From NCBI GenBank assembly GCA_037447655.1, contig JBBHKE010001403.1:1-64000 (forward strand): DNA of 64,000 bases, given 5' to 3'. Positions 1 through 10,130 of the stretch are shown here, one piece after another. The stretch comes from Zygnema cylindricum (lineage: Eukaryota; Streptophyta; Zygnematophyceae; Zygnematales; Zygnemataceae). Below the pieces are notes generated by a model. It was given only the letters and a program-made list of their open reading frames with translations. It was not told the DNA's origin and did not search any database. Both the position numbers and the translations under genes were made by a program. Numbering within the stretch: position 1 is the first letter of the stretch; each line of letters begins with the position of its first letter.

Positions 1-651
1 TATTTAAAAAAAAAAACTTAATAATACCACTATAACACTATAATAACACTATAAAAAAACCTCTAAAACTACTACACAACCCTTAAAAAACAATGCTCAG
101 GGCGAACATAATTTTTTGGACTTAAAAAAAGTTTAATAGGTAAACTGATTTAAAAATAACTAAGGAATTTATCCTAAAAAATGTGGTAACCCTTCCTGAA
201 TTTATGTTAACTACTACAAAAATATATTTCATTTTTATTTTATACACATATTTGATTTTCCTAAATAAAATTGAGAATATAAGGTTAAAACTAATGAGTA
301 AACTCCACCCATGTTATGATGCTCTCTCAAAAACTAAAAAAAAAAGTTCCAAAAATTAAAGGAATAGGAGATAATAACAAATAGTCTATCAGAAAAAAAT
401 GACTTCGCCAAAATATTAGACAGTAAAAAATGACAAATTCAATTTCCAAAGCATGATACTAACATTGTTTTTTTTTTCCAATTTGGAAAATCAACAAAGA
501 AAACCTGCCAGCATATTCCGATTTAAGTCCACGCCGACTTTGACAACCTCAACAACAATTCATAAAAAAAAAACAGACCCATTCCTTCAATTTAAAAAGC
601 AAATTCCGGTAAATTCTTTCGGATTCCCCTCTCTTTTCTCCTCCCACTCAC
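1..651. other. AT-rich stretch at left edge, no gene recognised
   Basis: AT-rich sequence with short A runs. It should be intron of the leftward-reading ABCG gene, because a 5' splice site (GTGAGT on the minus strand) follows the exon ending at 652. I looked on the minus strand for the next expected ABCG exon, a Cys-Pro and Asn-Pro-Ala motif region after the nucleotide-binding domain, and did not find it. Confidence 0.5.
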
Positions 652-1996
652 CCTAAATTTTCAAAATAGGAGAGGGCTCCATCTCCCGCAGGTCCCGTAT
701 AAATAACTTTTCCATTTGTGAGGAGGAGGAGATCATCGAACATAGAATAGACCGAACTTCGAGGCTGATGAATACTGAAAATAGGGAGGAGAAAAGAAAA
801 GGGTAGGATAAGGAAAAGAGAAAAAAAAACAGAAGGAAGGGAAAGGAAACAGAAAAGTAAGGGAAAAGGAAAAACGGGGGAAAATAGACCGGACTTCGAG
901 GCTTGTGGATACTGAAAATAGAGAGGATAAAGAAAAGGGAAAGGGTAAGGAAAGGGGAAAAAAAAGAGAAGAAGGGAACATAGAATAGACCGAACTTTGA
1001 GGCTGGTGGATACTGACAAAGGGAGGAGAGAAAGAAAAGGGGAAAGGATAAAAGAAACGATAAAGAAAAGGGAAAAAAAAGAGAAGAAGGGAACATTGAA
1101 TAGACCAAAATTCGAGGCTGATGGATACTGAAAGAAGGAAGGAGAGAAAGAACAGGGAAAGGATAAGGAAAAGGAAAAAAAACAGAAGAAGGGAAAGGAA
1201 ACAGAAAGGAAGGGAAAAGGAAAAAAGGGGGAATGGAAAATGAAACAGCAAGGGCAAAAAGAAAGACCTTAAAGAGATCAAGGGTAAATTGAAAAAATAG
1301 AAACTGGTTAACAAGAGAGATAGAGGCTAGAGAGAAAAGAGTTTAGGAAAGAAGGGACTAACTGAAAGAAATTGGAGCAACGGCGGGTCAGACAAGTTGA
1401 AATAGTCAAGTGTTAAAAAGAAATAGTAAGAGGAAAACAGAAAAAAACAAAGGAAAACTAAACTTCTGACATTATTGAGCTCGCTAAATCACTAAAGATT
1501 GATGTCTGAAGAAAATAAAGAAAATGTCTTTTATATTGAAGACTTGTTGGAGTGTAAAAAAACATGTACCTGCAAATAACTGTCCTTCCTTCCTCTGCAA
1601 GTTTATGAAGAGCCGCCATCACTTTTTCGGCTTGAAAAGCATCTAAACCTGTGAAAGAAAAAAAAAAAACAACGCATCTTTTGTTTTCAATGTTTGATTT
1701 TTGAAAATATATAAGTCGATCTTGATTTTACAAAAGCATTGCAAATTTACTGTGGATTGGTTGTAAAGATTGTAGAAATACAAAGTTCGAAGATAAAATC
1801 AATCATGGTGAGTTTTTCACACCAAAAATATATAAACATCAAATAGTCTAAAAGCAAGCAAAGATTTAATACCAGTGTCGCAGAGACTGACCCTTTTACC
1901 CATAAAAAATGTTTTGTAAAACATGAACATTATATATGAATAAATGTTACACAAATATGCATAATATGTATATGTATATGTATATGTATTTGTATA

Positions 1997-2044
<48 letters not shown>

Positions 2045-2045
2045 T

Positions 2046-2096
<51 letters not shown>

Positions 2097-4903
2097 CATA
2101 TGTATATATATATGCATAGACATTTACATGTATATATTATGCATAATGTAGACATTTAAAATACTGCGTTTAACCTCAATTAGACATGTGGGGTAGGCAT
2201 TTTATGGCACCAAAACCATCCTCATTCCTCTCACCTGTAGTGGGTTCATCACAAAAGATGACTGATGGACTCCCAAGCAGTTCACATGCAATCGAAAGAC
2301 GCCTTTTTTCTCCTCCACTAATTCCTCTTACTTTTGCATCACCGACAATTGTATTGGCTGCATTTGCCTGCAGAAGTTTTCCAACACTTTTCCTTAGGAT
2401 TTTTTACTGTTTTTAGTGTTTTACTGTTTTTGGTGAATGCCGATACATAAATTGTGCGACAAAGTGTGATTCAGAGAAGGAAATCTTGGCTGGAATTAAC
2501 TTTGAATAGAAGTATAAACATCCTATGGAATAAGCTTTAGCAAATATTATCAACGTATACTGGTACACTGCCCATCGTTATGAGCTTTATCGTTATTAGC
2601 GTTAAGGATTTATTAGTGTTAATGTGAAATTAGAATATACAATACTAATTTAATGCAAAGAGACGTGGCTGATTGTAGTTCTTGTCTCTAAATAGACTTG
2701 CTAACACTAAGTCGCGACCGAATTAGTGTTATTAACACTAATAACGATGGGTGGTGTAGCTGCAAGGATAATGGGAAAGCTGTGGGCATCAATTGAATAC
2801 ATTTCTTTCCTCTCTTTCGATCTACTAAGGTTTAACTCCTACAGAAATTCGATGGAAAACAGATACTGTAAACTGACATTAATCGTTCAATTATTGGCAA
2901 TCTATGCATTTGTAATGGTTATTAAGCCCTGGATATATGACTCTTCAAGCTTTCTGGATAGGTCACAAAGACAATTTCAAGCTTTTGAATGAAGAAAGTA
3001 AGACTTGTTATAATGAAACTCTGGGAACTAAAAAAGTTGAAGGATACTTGGGATATCTCTCTCACTCTCAAATTTCAGTTGCCCAAAAGCACTCAAATCT
3101 AATGCAAGTTTCTAGATAGTTCCCTTTCTTATTCATTGCGGGATTACTAAACAAAAAGAGGAATATCATTTCTTTCTAGCGAATAACACATATAACGGAT
3201 GTCTTTCCTTAACTGGAAAATTTGCATGATATACTCACTGACATAAGAAAAAAGAATCTAACGCAGAGATACTGAATAGAGAAAGGCAAGAACAGACAAT
3301 ATAAATTGCTCTTGAGGTCATTTTAAAGTTTTTTGTTTTTTTTAGTTTTAGTTTTTTTTTTTGGGTTCCCAAACTGGGACCAAGAGCATTAAAAACACAT
3401 GAAATAGCTTAAAGAGCTAATTGTTTTTCTACAGGCAGAACATCCATGCTAATCGACACTTGATGCTAAGTTAACTTTACTTTCATTCAAAAATTATTAT
3501 TGTGTAACATTATACTAGAACTGACAAAAAAATTAAGGTTCACAACACTTACAAGTCCCAAGTGATGAATAAGTTTGTCCACATATGCAACTTTTTCCTC
3601 TTCTGGAGCGCCAGGTGGCAACTGGAGCTTTGCCGCCATAAGAACTGTCTCACGCACAGTCAGCTGTGAAAAAAAAATGTCTTCCTGACGAACGAAAGCT
3701 TGTCTGTTCATTGCAAGACAAAAATAAATAAAAAAATCAAAAAAATCCTAATGCTCAAGAATTTGTCCTTCCCAATAAAATACGGTAAATGTTTTCCTGA
3801 TGAACAAGAGCTAGTTAGTCTGTTAACCCTAATTTCACAAATCAAGTACATTTTTCTATTTTCACAAAGGGAAACAAGAAACATTTTTGGGTAACAAAAT
3901 GTTCAACAGAACTTAAAATTGATCATCCTTTTCATATTTGAAGATAATGAATGATACTGAATGTGCTATACTGAATCCACTTTAAAATTCCTTTTCCGCA
4001 GAAAGCAGCTTTTATGATTTGGAGGTTCAAAGGGTTGCCAAAAGCATATAAAGAAAAGAAGGGGTAAAGAAGAAAAGAAGGTGTAAAGAAGGAAAGGAGG
4101 GGGAAAGAAGAAAAGAAGGGGTAAAGAAGGAAAGGAGAGGAAAAGAAAGTATACAGACCTGACTGATGAATCTGCCCGATTAACTCCATTCGCCAAAAGT
4201 TCACCGGTCAAACGGACAGATTTTTGTCGAGGCAGTTGACCAGCCAATGTAGTAAGTAGCATTGTTTTCCCTGCATCGAAAAAGGTTTTGAAAAACAAAA
4301 TTGAACATTCAATTAGATCATCAATGACATTTTAAGATGATTATAATGATGATGACAACGATTTAAGATACCATCAGAAAAACATAAGTACAAAGACCAA
4401 TTAACAAGGATTAGTTACAGACAAATTACATCTAATTACAAAACATGTTGCACCGAATTATTAATTTTAAAGAAACAAAAAACCAGCCAAATAGTAGAAT
4501 GTTAAAATTATTACCAAAACTCATCATCATTCAATTACAAGAGTTCAGATAAATAGTGAAGGATTGACGCTGGTGCGAGAACTTCCGTCGTCTTCATTTC
4601 AAGGACAATTTTATGGTTGCATCCATTTTGGTGAAAAGTTTTTTTTTCTTAAATCCTAAAATGCTGTCGCATTTTATTTTGAATTTGAGCCAAATTCAAG
4701 TCTAATAAACAAAATGTTACCTGCCCCAGAAGAGCCCATTATGGCCAAAAGTCGACCGGGTTGGGCATTACCACTCACTCCATTCAAAATTTTCCGACTC
4801 TAAGATCAAAGAGGGAGAGAGAGAGTAAGAGAGAGAGAACGAGAGAGAGAGAGAAGGAGAGAGAGAGAGAGAGAATGAGAGAAAGAGAGAGAGAGAGAAA
4901 AAG

Positions 4904-4954
<51 letters not shown>

Positions 4955-5010
4955 CGAAAGAGAGAGAGAGAGAGAGAGAGAGAAAACGAAAGAGAGAGAG
5001 AGAGAAAGAA

Positions 5011-5093
<83 letters not shown>

Positions 5094-6698
5094 TAAAAGC
5101 AAAACAAGAAGTTTAAAAAATCACAAAGTTTGTGGTTCACTACTGTAGTTTTGACTTCTCTCTGTCTAGACCGTGTGTAGCATGCTTTCAAGCCAATTTT
5201 TTTAAACGAGATCCAATGGAATTTGAAATAATTTAATAATTTGAAATAACTTGAATAACCCAATGCATTTAACTTTTTTTGAAAGATCAAGCAAGTTATC
5301 CAGTTTTTTTTAAGGTAAACTAAATATTCGAAATGTCTAAGCTCCCAATTTTAAGAGCAACAAAACCATTACAGGTGTAATACATTTATTAGTGAGGAAT
5401 GATTAAAAGAGGAATAAAAACATGGACCAAACTAGGAGGGGATCATAAAATATTCATAAAAAAAATTGCATTTTATGAAAATAAACTCTGTGAAATGACC
5501 ACAGCTGGACTTTGTAAATAAGAGGGCACAGCGAAGAGAAATATGCCCAAAATTAAAAAAATTAAAGTCAATATATAGATAAGAATTGTTTATGAATAAT
5601 TGGTGAGGCGGTAATTACAGCCCAATTAATCCCTCGATTGCTTCATCATCGTGAGTAATACTGAATTGGAATAAATAAGGCAAAAATGTTCACAAAAATC
5701 TGGAATTTTTGTGAACATGAATCACATACCGACCGGAAAAAAATGTTTTCAATAATAATTAATACCAATTGTGACGTTGGCATAATACGGCTGTTTGTAA
5801 AAATACAAACATGTCATCATCAAAGGAATGTCATCTACTTCAACAGCTAGAAATTGTTAGCACGAACTCAAATATTGTGTAAAATCAGGAAATCTTGCAG
5901 GTGTCTTATACTAGGCAAATGCTCTCTCTCCCCATCCCCCATCCATCCTCTGGTTTTCTCAACTTTGGTTTGCATTTTTGAAAACAAACCGATCCCCGCA
6001 AAAAAGTGAACAATTCTAGAAAAAGGTCAAACCTATGGAACAATTTGTACAAACAAGCCACTTTGAAAAGCATTTTTTGCTTGCCAGATGAATTAGCACT
6101 TTTGAAGCAGAAATTGTACAGATAAATAAAAAAAACACACTAGAAACAAAAATACAGTTTACATTTTTTACCATTGTATCCTGGACTGAAATACAGAAGT
6201 AGCATAACCATAAATATTACGCTCGTAAAAAAAAAAAAAAAACGTTTTTTTTTCCTCAAACAAAAAAACAAACGCGCACACACACAAAAAATTACCTCCA
6301 GCTGAATGATTTTCCGCAATAACATTTTCTTTAGGAGAGCCTCTTCACAAACATACATCAAAACATATACTGATTCTTTTCAAACAATGTTCGAAACAAA
6401 TTATTACAAGTGTGTATATTAAACTTCCTGAAACACCTCTTCCTCCTTTTTAACTCTTCTCCCTTCTTACCTCTTCTCCCTTCTTGTCAAGCAGCGTACA
6501 AGTGATATCCTTCCACTCTAAAGAAACTGGCTTTATGTTCCCTGTCATCTCCGCCGTTTTGTCATCATTACGGTTATCTCGATTGTTCTTGTTACTTTTT
6601 AGAAGGGATACCACAGCACCGACCACGACAATGGCAGCTCGCTGCTGTGGAAAAATCACAGCAGCTGCTGCTCCAGCAAGGAGAGTCCAGGGAGCCAT
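652..6698 (-). CDS. ABCG7: ABCG (WBC) half-transporter, ABCG7-like, N-terminal ATP-binding part; 3' end off window
   Basis: Membrane ABC half-transporter that would dimerise and use ATP to export a lipid or other hydrophobic substrate; the substrate cannot be read here. Seven exons join in frame on the minus strand: 6698-6471, 4799-4721, 4270-4159, 3703-3553, 2367-2235, 1648-1570, 774-652. They give, in order, a hydrophobic N-terminus (MAPWTLL...), the [10 protein letters not shown] entry strand, Walker A GSSGAGKT (split over exons 2 and 3), the Q-loop region [16 protein letters not shown], signature SGGEK, Walker [11 protein letters not shown], the H-loop [10 protein letters not shown], and [19 protein letters not shown]. 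All donors are GT and acceptors AG. The transmembrane domain must lie beyond position 1. The start at 6698 is the first ATG continuous with the domain; the same frame runs on upstream but has no ATG. The [12 protein letters not shown] block is typical of plant ABCG7. Confidence 0.9.
739..1140 (-). repeat. Four tandem copies of a splice acceptor plus exon start
   Basis: Read on the minus strand, the last ABCG exon begins at 774 with TATTCATCAGCCTCGAAG after a polypyrimidine tract and CAG. Diverged copies of this exon start (about 45 bp each, also encoding [12 protein letters not shown]-like peptides) recur near 880-925, 975-1020 and 1088-1130. Each is preceded by its own CT-rich tract and CAG. 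Spacing is about 95-135 bp. Only the copy at 774 continues into FDDLLLL. Confidence 0.85.
1998..2094. repeat. (TA)n followed by (GA)n microsatellite
   Basis: A TA run at about 1998-2030 and a GA run at about 2046-2094, in the ABCG intron between exons 5 and 6. The purine strand is the plus strand, so the transcript carries (CU)n. Confidence 0.95.
2564..2758. mobile_element. MITE, TA-flanked, TIR CACTGCCCATCGTTAT
   Basis: A 195-bp unit bounded by TA on both sides. The left end CACTGCCCATCGTTAT matches the reverse complement of the right end ATAACGATGGGTGGTG at most positions. It lies in the ABCG intron between exons 4 and 5. There is no coding capacity. It belongs to the set of TA-flanked inverted-repeat elements found through the window, which look Tc1/mariner-like. 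Confidence 0.8.
4040..4140. repeat. Purine-rich tract (GGGGTAAAGAAGAAAAGAA type)
   Basis: A degenerate tandem purine repeat, just inside the ABCG intron that starts at the 5' splice site at 4158. It is pyrimidine-rich on the transcript strand. Confidence 0.8.
4807..5090. repeat. Long (GA)n tract abutting a 3' splice site
   Basis: About 280 bp of almost pure GA with few interruptions. In the ABCG transcript it reads as (CU)n and ends a few bases before the acceptor TTAG at 4803-4800, so it is an exceptionally long polypyrimidine tract. The translated Arg-Glu or Ser-Leu frames across it are an artefact of the repeat. Confidence 0.95.
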
Positions 6699-6711
6699 GG
6701 ATTTGCACTTG

Positions 6712-6965
6712 TGATAAGCCTTCTCAAGGAGCCATGAATCTGCAAGTGTAACAAACCTCTTCAAGAAGCCATGGATCCGCACGTGTGAGAATATCTTTCA
6801 ATAAACTATGTAACTGCAGTGTGATAAACCTTCTCTAAGGAGCCATGGATCCGCACGTGTGAGAAGAACTTTCAATAAACCGTGTAACTGCAGTATGATA
6901 AACCTTCTCTAAGGAGCCATGGATCCGCACGGTTGTAAGCCTTCTTCACTGAGCCATGGATTGGC
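6712..6965 (-). repeat. Minisatellite upstream of ABCG start: five copies of the start-codon context
   Basis: Tandem units of about 37-84 bp repeat the sequence around the true ATG (GGATCCATGGCTCC). On the minus strand five extra ATGs occur at 6735, 6772, 6846, 6920 and 6957. Each is followed two codons later by a stop (ATG GCT CCT TGA/TAG, ATG GCT TCT TGA, ATG GCT CAG TGA). If these lie in the mRNA leader they are five three-codon upstream ORFs before the real start, which reads MAPW. Confidence 0.85.
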
Positions 6966-7765
6966 ACTCTTCAAAGAAATTCAGTCAAGTGGAAGATCAA
7001 AAGGAGCTTTCTCTTATCTCCTTACAGTGATGGTTACCTGATTTCTTCACCGTAAGAGATAAAAAAGAGAAATCAGTATACTTCAATTACGAGCCTGTGA
7101 GGATATACACCTAAAAATGACTACATTGTAGGATCTAGGTACTGCTTCTGAAATAAACTCCGGAGACAGCTACGAGATATTCACTACAGTAGCAATGGCT
7201 ATCATAATCAGAATCAGTAACATATTAAAATTGTGCAGCAATGAAATGGAACATCTGAGGGAACAGGTACTAATTCTAATTTATAAGCCTTCTTGACTTC
7301 TTGAACAAAGTACAGGTCCTGCCCTGCTGGAAAAGGAAACGAAGCGGAGTCATCAGAGGCAGGTACACATGGCAATCCAAATGGAAGCCGGAGGATAAAA
7401 CAGGGATTTCATGTGGTATATCCGTATTATGGGGAATGATATATTTAGTTATTTACTGTAGTCATATCTCAACTCTACCCTGACCTGATGCAAAACAAAA
7501 ACCGTACATCCAGTGACACCTACAAATCTCAATAGTATACCAAAATAGCATAGTTCAAAAGTAGGCGTTTCAATGGTAGGCCTTTGGTCGGCGCCTTTAT
7601 CGTAAGTTGTGTTTTGGGCTTTTCATGTGATCTTCTTAGATCGCTACTTTGATCAGCACCCGTCCGATCGTCTGAATCTGACGGTGTAAATAAAAAATTT
7701 TGGTCCGAATGTTTTAATTGGTCCGAATCGGTCCGAATACAATATGGGTCTTAAGGTCATTTTGT
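6966..7765. other. Intergenic, presumed ABCG promoter side
   Basis: No coding exon recognised. Around 7702-7740 the motif GGTCCGAAT occurs three times. The short open frames are not supported by composition or family resemblance. Confidence 0.4.
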
Positions 7766-7971
7766 ATGTTTTGCATACAATAGGCATATTGTATGGGCCT
7801 ACTTTCACCTACTTTTGAACTATGCAAAATAGTAAGAAACCAGCGATAAGTGTTGTGTATCGGCAAGAAATTCATTGCGATAATACCGATACCGATAGCT
7901 ATCGGTTATCGAACGGTCAGGGGTTCCTATATATCGCTCCGAGACCAACAAATTCCTTATCGGCGATAAGT
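7766..7971. repeat. 206-bp direct repeat, copy 1 (empty site)
   Basis: Appears identical by eye to 8287-8693 once the insertion at 8423-8621 is removed. It contains palindromic CGATA/TATCG-rich sequence. The TA at 7900-7901 is the unoccupied counterpart of the MITE target. Confidence 0.9.
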
Positions 7972-8286
7972 TTGTACATTTTCCGTACAGTTCCCGTCTT
8001 TTTTCGTCATATCTCGTACAATGCTGGTACAATTCCGTACGTTTCCCGTTAAATTTCTGTTCAGTTTACCGGACAAAGTACTACGAAGTGCAACGTATCT
8101 TTTAGTCAAATTCCGTACTCTTGGGTACAAAACCGTACAGTTACTGTACAAAACCGTACAGTTCCCGTAAATTTTCCGTTCAGTTTACCGGACATACATC
8201 GGGTTTTTTTTCGATTTATTCTAAAGTCACGAATTATACGTTCTAATCGGAAAAAAGGAAAAAATCGCGCGATTTGAACAACTATG
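7972..8286. repeat. Spacer with repeated GTACAGTTCCCGT blocks
   Basis: Two related blocks, near 8034-8079 and 8161-8205, share CCCGT followed by GTTCAGTTTACCGGACA. Several CCGTACAGTT motifs lie between the two 206-bp repeats. No coding content. Confidence 0.6.
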
Positions 8287-8693
8287 ATGTTTTGCATACA
8301 ATAGGCATATTGTATGGGCCTACTTTCACCTACTTTTGAACTATGCAAAATAGTAAGAAACCAGCGATAAGTGTTGTGTATCGGCAAGAAATTCATTGCG
8401 ATAATACCGATACCGATAGCTACACCGTGAATCGTTATTAGCCTTATGTACGCTATATCGGCACCCCAAAATTTTGACATTGATACCTTAAATATAATAA
8501 ACTACACTATTTAAGGACGTGGACCATAATCTGCCACGTCTCCTGGCACTAAACTAGAATGAATGACGCTAATTTTTTCTCTACACTAATAATTTCTATA
8601 CGCTAATAACGATTCAAGGTGTATCGGTTATCGAACGGTCAGGGGTTCCTATATATCGCTCCGAGACCAACAAATTCCTTATCGGCGATAAGT
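8287..8693. repeat. 206-bp direct repeat, copy 2 (interrupted by a MITE)
   Basis: Matches 7766-7971 at an offset of 521 bp as far as the TA at 8421, then resumes at the TA at 8622 after a 201-bp interruption. I saw no differences between the copies. Confidence 0.9.
8421..8623. mobile_element. MITE with TA target duplication proven by empty site
   Basis: The 199-bp core at 8423-8621 starts CACCGTGAATCGTTATTAG and ends CTAATAACGATTCAAGGTG, giving imperfect terminal inverted repeats. It is flanked by TA on both sides, while the paralogous empty site at 7900-7901 has a single TA. It encodes no protein, so it would be mobilised by a transposase in trans. Confidence 0.93.
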
Positions 8694-9690
8694 GGAAAAA
8701 ATATAGTACGATATATAATAGTGATTTATAACATACTGTATTATTTTTTTCACTGTATATAGCGTGGCATGCCATGTGTAACAACCTGTTCCGCAAGTTG
8801 TGTAACAGCATAACGACAATTCGGTACGAAGGAAAATAGCGTGACGAGGGAATGTTACGAAATTTCGTTTTTATTTTCGGTTGTATTTTGGAAACCGCGT
8901 GTCATGTGCAAATCTTAAGATTTTTCGTTGGTTTTCCATCATGACACGTAGCTTAATCATCCAGCGTGTCACGATTTTTTGTTTCTGTATCTGCCAACCC
9001 ACCTCCTCGAGGTGGGTCAACAGTTACAAAAAAAAATGAAGCGAACTCCTCGAACATGAACATCCGACGGCCAGTATTACCTCGAAGACCTTCGCAGAGT
9101 ATCGGTAAGATTCTATGTAATGTTGTTTTCTGTATAAAAACAAAATAGGTGGTACGATCTGGTACGGAGGGTCGCCGATTTCTGTAAACTACGCCACTTT
9201 TCGCCTGATGGAACGTCACCCTGAGTCCATAGGAACAAAAGGAAGTAGCATTGCTAAAACTGAAAAAACCACATGACGAGGGAATAAACAAAAAGGAAAA
9301 TCAAGGCAAAAACGACAAAAATACGAAAGGATGGCAAGGAAATCGAAAACACCCAAAAAAGCAAAACCCAGCAAACAAAACATCAAAGGAAAAAACTAAC
9401 ACGTATCAAAAAAAAAAAAAAAAGCCCCAACATAACTAAAAAGCAAACTGCGGTCTATACTATTTTGGTCTATGACCTCATACAATTTCCCTAGCAGAAG
9501 CGCTTATGTAGTGGTTGTAGATACGACCCCCAAAAGTGGTTAATAACATTCCCGTTTTCTTTCTCTTTTCCTTTTCCGCTTCCGCTTCTCCTTTTTCTTT
9601 TTCTTTTATATTTCCTTGTTTTTTTTATATTGTTAACCTTTTTCATGCGCAACAAGACGATACTAAGAGGAGTTCGCGAGGAATAGTTGA
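8694..9690. other. Intergenic, no gene recognised
   Basis: AT-rich with A-rich low-complexity stretches (9290-9440). The palindrome CCACCTCCTCGAGGTGG lies near 8999. The lysine/asparagine-rich open frame at 9251-9439 is explained by the A-richness. Confidence 0.4.
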
Positions 9691-9902
9691 TACCGTATTT
9701 CGCTGCTAATGTTAATATTTTTTAGAGACTTGAAACATCTTTTCTCCGTGCACACTTGTCGAACATTTAATCTGACGGTTGCGATTAAAAACTAAGATTC
9801 TCACTTCCGATTGGCCGTCCCAGCCGGAAATCGGACAAGTGTGCAACAAAAAAAATTTAAGTAGCGGAACAAACAGTAACACTAATAACAATAGACAGTG
9901 TA
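9691..9902. mobile_element. Degenerate MITE of the GTGCACACTTGTC family
   Basis: The left half has GTTAAT, ACATCTTTTCTCCGTG and CACACTTGTCG; the right half has CGGACAAGTGTGC, TTAAGTAGCGG and TAACACTAATAACAAT. These are the long inverted repeats of the 220-bp family seen intact at 25795, 32620, 44884 and 61491. The outer ends are eroded. Confidence 0.7.
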
Positions 9903-10130
9903 CACATCTCATCTTTAATCAGTGTTAATGTTTTTTCGCCACTTAGACATTTTTTCTCCATGCACACTTGGCGGATTGTCAATTGGAGCCCGCCAATAGG
10001 AAGGCGAGAATCTTGCCATCCAATACCAATCATTGGATTAACAATCCGACAAGTGTGCACGGAGAAAGATGTTTTAAGTGGCGAAAAAGCACATTAACAC
10101 TTGCTTTCTGTTTTTTATCGCCCCTGCTTG
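9903..10130. mobile_element. Second degenerate MITE, adjacent to the first
   Basis: It carries AGTGTTAATGTTTTTTCGCC and CATGCACACTTGGC on the left and CAAGTGTGCACGGAGAAAG, TTTTAAGTGGCGAAAAAG and ATTAACACTT on the right. The inner inverted repeats are well preserved and the outer 20 bp are diverged. It sits directly against the preceding element. Confidence 0.7.

Noticed and set aside
653-1314. Three overlapping minus-strand open frames rich in Phe, Ser and Pro
   Set aside because: Translations of the pyrimidine tracts and duplicated exon starts; only 652-774 is supported as exon.
4761-5290. Long Arg-Glu and Ser-Leu open frames on both strands
   Set aside because: They are the translation of the (GA)n repeat, inside an ABCG intron.
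6290-6361. Possible extra ABCG exon ([12 protein letters not shown])
   Set aside because: Direct joining of exons 6471 and 4799 keeps phase and gives the family-like sequence, so no extra exon is needed.
6699-6782. N-terminal extension of the ABCG protein (MRIHGF...)
   Set aside because: The upstream codon is GTG, not ATG, and the extension lies in the minisatellite.
9251-9439. Lys/Asn-rich open frame
   Set aside because: Low-complexity A-rich sequence.
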